From SZUA-229 sp964531165 (GTDB taxonomy: Bacteria > Pseudomonadota > Gammaproteobacteria > SZUA-229): a DNA stretch of 8,054 bases. The translations under genes were made by a program, and so were the position numbers. The notes beneath the pieces were generated by a model, which did no database searches, was not told the DNA's origin, and saw only the letters and a list, made by a program, of their open reading frames with translations. The DNA lies in NCBI GenBank assembly GCA_964531165.1, contig CAZHEA010000115.1, positions 1 through 8,054 of the forward strand, given 5' to 3'. Within the stretch, counting starts at the first letter, position 1. Each line of letters opens with the position of its first letter. Shown in pieces: positions 5,843 through 8,054 of this stretch.

Positions 5843-5859
5843 GAATGACACCGTCATTC
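5843..5859. promoter_or_regulatory. Perfect dyad next to the glycerate kinase start (operator or hairpin candidate)
   Basis: GAATGAC (5843-5849) and GTCATTC (5853-5859) form a perfect seven-base inverted repeat around three bases, immediately upstream of the TGGAG ribosome-binding site (5838-5842). As DNA it has the form of a repressor operator. As RNA it is a stable hairpin abutting the Shine-Dalgarno sequence. No regulator gene is in the window. Confidence 0.5.
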
Positions 5860-5880
5860 AGACAATACAACTCGAAGATT

Positions 5881-5899
5881 GACATACTCGGGACATACT
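5881..5899. repeat. Direct repeat upstream of the glycerate kinase gene
   Basis: GACATACT occurs at 5881-5888 and 5892-5899, separated by CGG, giving an 11-bp period close to one helical turn. This spacing suits binding of a regulator to one DNA face, but chance cannot be excluded for an eight-base repeat. Confidence 0.4.
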
Positions 5900-5933
5900 T
5901 GGGGCCAGGGTGCAAACACCGCGACCTTTCCCC

Positions 5934-5963
5934 ATGGATATGGATATGGATATGGATATGCAT
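5934..5963. repeat. Hexanucleotide tandem repeat (ATGGAT)4 plus one variant unit
   Basis: Four exact ATGGAT units (5934-5957) are followed by ATGCAT (5958-5963). The tract lies about 20 bases downstream of the rpoC terminator and 100 bases upstream of the kinase start. Read in the kinase frame it would encode alternating His-Ile, but no good Shine-Dalgarno sequence precedes that ATG. Changes in copy number would alter spacing in the 5' region in steps of six without shifting frame. Confidence 0.85.
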
Positions 5964-5982
5964 CTAAACAAAATACACCCAT

Positions 5983-6013
5983 AAAAAAAGCCTGCTTATA
6001 GCAGGCTTTTTTA
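5983..6013 (-). terminator. Rho-independent terminator of the rpoBC operon (sequence-symmetric)
   Basis: GCCTGC (5990-5995) pairs with GCAGGC (6001-6006) around the loop TTATA. The stem is flanked by A7 (5983-5989) and T6 (6007-6012), so a U-tract follows the stem on both strands. It lies 18 bases after the rpoC stop and should end rpoBC transcription. It therefore separates rpoC from the kinase gene, which needs its own promoter or read-through. No convincing sigma70 promoter for the kinase was found in 5835-5982. Confidence 0.92.
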
Positions 6014-6030
6014 TCGTACCGGAATAGAGA

Positions 6031-8054
6031 CTAAGAGTCAGCAGCCGTATCCTCAGACGATTCAACTTCCATCGCCGCCGTTGCTTCCGCTAATCTTTCC
6101 AGCGCTAGTTCTTCCTTAGATTGCATGCGTTTTCTACGACGCTCATTATGGAATGCCAAACCAGTTCCCGCAGGAATCAGTCGACCAACAATAACGTTTT
6201 CTTTCAGGCCGCGCAGATCATCTCTGCTACCACGTACTGACGCTTCAGTAAGTACACGTGTAGTTTCCTGGAACGATGCTGCTGAGATAAATGACTCGGT
6301 AACCAAAGAGCCTTTGGTAATACCCAGTAACATTTTCTGGTAACTACAAGGTATCTTACCTTCCGCTTCCAGCTCTGCATTGACATCAATCAGCTTACTC
6401 AGTTCAATGATCTCACCTTTGTGATAACGACTGTCACCACCGGTAATCACCTCAGCCTTACGCAGCATTTGCTTAATAATAACTTCGATGTGTTTATCAT
6501 TGATCTTTACGCCCTGTAGACGGTAAACATCCTGAATTTCCTTAACCAGATAATCCGCCAGAGATTCAACGCCACGCAGACGTAAAATATCATGTGGATT
6601 AGGCTCGCCGTCCGCAATGATTTCACCCTGGTCAACATGCTCACCTTCGAACACGTTGATGTGACGCCATTTTGGAATTAGCTCTTCGTATGCTTCACCG
6701 TCATCGCCGGTGATCATTAAGCGCTGCTTACCTTTAGTTTCTTTACCGAAGCCGATGATGCCTGATTTCTCAGCCATAATCGCAGATTCTTTCGGAATAC
6801 GGGCTTCGAATAAATCCGCAACCCGTGGTAGACCACCGGTGATATCACGGGTCTTCGAAGACTCCTGCGGAATACGTGCAACCACGTCACCGACCTTAAC
6901 TTCTGCACCATCTTCGATACCAACAATCGCGCCGGCAGGAAGGAAGTACTGAGCCGGGATATCGGTACCCGCGATCATCAGATCATCACCCTTATCATCG
7001 ACCAGTTTAACCATTGGGCGCATATCTTTACCCGCGGCTGGACGCTGCTTAGGATCGATAACGACAGTCGAAGACAGACCGGTAATTTCGTCCTGCTCTT
7101 TCTGTACACTCACACCCTCAATGAATTCACCGAATTGCGCTTTACCGTCAACTTCTGTGATGATCGGGTGAGTGTATGGATCCCAGGTTGCGATAATCTC
7201 GCCACCGTCAACTGTAGCACCTTCCGCAGCTGAAATAATCGCACCGTAAGGCACTTTATAACGCTCTTTCTCACGACCCGAGTCATCAACAATACCGATT
7301 TCACCAGAACGCGAAACCGCAACCAGGTTACCTGACTCCTGCTTAACCACTTTAATGTTATGCAGCTTGATCGTACCGTTGTTCTTAACTGAGATATTAT
7401 TCGCAGCCGCTGAACGAGATGCGGCACCACCGATGTGGAAGGTACGCATAGTAAGCTGTGTACCCGGCTCACCAATTGACTGAGCCGCGATAACACCAAC
7501 CGCCTCACCCATATTGACTTTATGTCCACGAGCCAGATCACGTCCGTAACAGTTTGCACAAACACCGTGGACCGCTTCACAGGTAATAGCAGAGCGAACT
7601 TTAATTTCGTCTATACCCATATCATCGATACGCTCAACCCATTCCTCATCGAGGAAAGAGCCCGCTGGAATTAATACTTCATCAGTTTCAGGTTTCAATA
7701 CATCAACCGCAACAACACGTCCTAAAACACGTTCTTGCAATGGCTCTACAACATCACCACCTTCGATGATAGGCACCATGATCACGCCATTTTCAGTACC
7801 GCAATCTTCTTCCAGTACCACGTTATCCTGAGATACATCTACCAGACGACGCGTTAAGTAACCTGAGTTTGCTGTTTTCAGTGCGGTATCCGCTAAACCT
7901 TTACGAGCGCCGTGAGTCGAGATGAAGTACTGAAGTACGTTCAAACCTTCACGGAAGTTTGCAGTAATTGGCGTTTCGATGATTGAGCCATCAGGCTTCG
8001 CCATCAAACCACGCATACCAGCAAGCTGACGAATCTGAGCGGCACTACCACGAG
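6031..8054 (-). CDS. rpoC: RNA polymerase beta' subunit, C-terminal half (5' part beyond the right edge)
   Basis: Beta' forms, with beta, the catalytic cleft of RNA polymerase. The visible 673 residues correspond to about residue 731 to the end of the E. coli protein, counted by aligning the zinc-site cysteines. The coding frame continues through the right edge (RGSAAQIRQLAG before the first visible Met), so the Met at 8014-8016 is internal. Seen in order (fragment numbering): bridge-helix segment GLADTALKTANSGYLTRRL (about 52-70), the second zinc site with four cysteines (84, 158, 165, 168; spacing 74-7-3 as in E. coli), the trigger loop around GEPGTQLTMRTFHIGGAAS (194-212), DITGGLPRVADLFEAR, and the C-terminal SFISAASFQETTRVLTEA and GLKENVIVGRLIPAGTG. 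The catalytic NADFDGD motif lies outside the window. The tail after the last conserved block is acidic and variable. Stop is TAG, and a strong terminator follows after 17 bases. Confidence 0.98.
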   Translation of the reverse strand, partial: RGSAAQIRQLAGMRGLMAKPDGSIIETPITANFREGLNVLQYFISTHGARKGLADTALKTANSGYLTRRLVDVSQDNVVLEEDCGTENGVIMVPIIEGGDVVEPLQERVLGRVVAVDVLKPETDEVLIPAGSFLDEEWVERIDDMGIDEIKVRSAITCEAVHGVCANCYGRDLARGHKVNMGEAVGVIAAQSIGEPGTQLTMRTFHIGGAASRSAAANNISVKNNGTIKLHNIKVVKQESGNLVAVSRSGEIGIVDDSGREKERYKVPYGAIISAAEGATVDGGEIIATWDPYTHPIITEVDGKAQFGEFIEGVSVQKEQDEITGLSSTVVIDPKQRPAAGKDMRPMVKLVDDKGDDLMIAGTDIPAQYFLPAGAIVGIEDGAEVKVGDVVARIPQESSKTRDITGGLPRVADLFEARIPKESAIMAEKSGIIGFGKETKGKQRLMITGDDGEAYEELIPKWRHINVFEGEHVDQGEIIADGEPNPHDILRLRGVESLADYLVKEIQDVYRLQGVKINDKHIEVIIKQMLRKAEVITGGDSRYHKGEIIELSKLIDVNAELEAEGKIPCSYQKMLLGITKGSLVTESFISAASFQETTRVLTEASVRGSRDDLRGLKENVIVGRLIPAGTGLAFHNERRRKRMQSKEELALERLAEATAAMEVESSEDTAADS

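Noticed and set aside
5835..5963. Longer start of the kinase giving an MHIHIHIHIH N-terminus
   Set aside because: It is encoded by a simple repeat, lacks a Shine-Dalgarno sequence, and adds 43 residues not found in the family. The 426-residue form fits.
7110..7580. 156-residue minus-strand frame inside rpoC
   Set aside because: It is a shifted-frame shadow of RpoC, rich in Arg, Val and Ser with no domain pattern. RpoC itself is intact here.

Overview
The window is a housekeeping locus of a gammaproteobacterium. Reading along the minus strand it runs: 3' part of rpoC, a rho-independent terminator, a MOFRL-type glycerate 2-kinase gene, then the str operon rpsL-rpsG-fusA-tuf, with tuf cut off by the left window edge. 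One small gene for an exported protein (3862-4293, plus strand) lies between the kinase and the str operon. The gammaproteobacterial assignment rests on near-collinear similarity of RpoC, S12, S7, EF-G and the first residues of EF-Tu to the Escherichia/Pseudomonas proteins as I remember them, and on the GTG-TCT start of tuf. Moderate base composition and the two accessory genes suggest a marine or environmental lineage, but genus cannot be decided from the sequence alone.

Layout: 1-64 tuf 5' end; 65-148 spacer with a duplicated tuf ribosome-binding segment; 149-2245 fusA; 2246-2282 short spacer; 2283-2756 rpsG; 2757-2904 a spacer almost entirely occupied by one very long imperfect palindrome; 2905-3279 rpsL; 3280-3442 structured rpsL leader and a strong sigma70-type promoter; 3443-3861 non-coding stretch between divergent transcription units; 3862-4293 exported protein of unknown function; 4294-4553 convergent spacer with a strong hairpin; 4554-5834 glycerate kinase; 5835-5982 its upstream region, with a dyad, a direct repeat and a hexanucleotide tandem repeat; 5983-6013 terminator; 6031-8054 rpoC.

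The core genes supply the translation and transcription machinery: RNA polymerase beta', two small-subunit ribosomal proteins and the two elongation factors. In many gammaproteobacteria rpoBC and the str genes adjoin one another. Here rpoC has its own terminator, the str operon has its own promoter, and about 2.75 kb with two unrelated genes separates them.

I see no mobile element with a transposase, no CRISPR array, no RNA gene and no obviously new multi-gene system. What deserves attention is in the spacers: the palindrome spanning rpsL-rpsG (S7 operator or palindromic insertion), the hairpin at the predicted 5' end of the str mRNA, the operator-like dyad and hexamer repeat upstream of the kinase, and the duplicated tuf ribosome-binding region.
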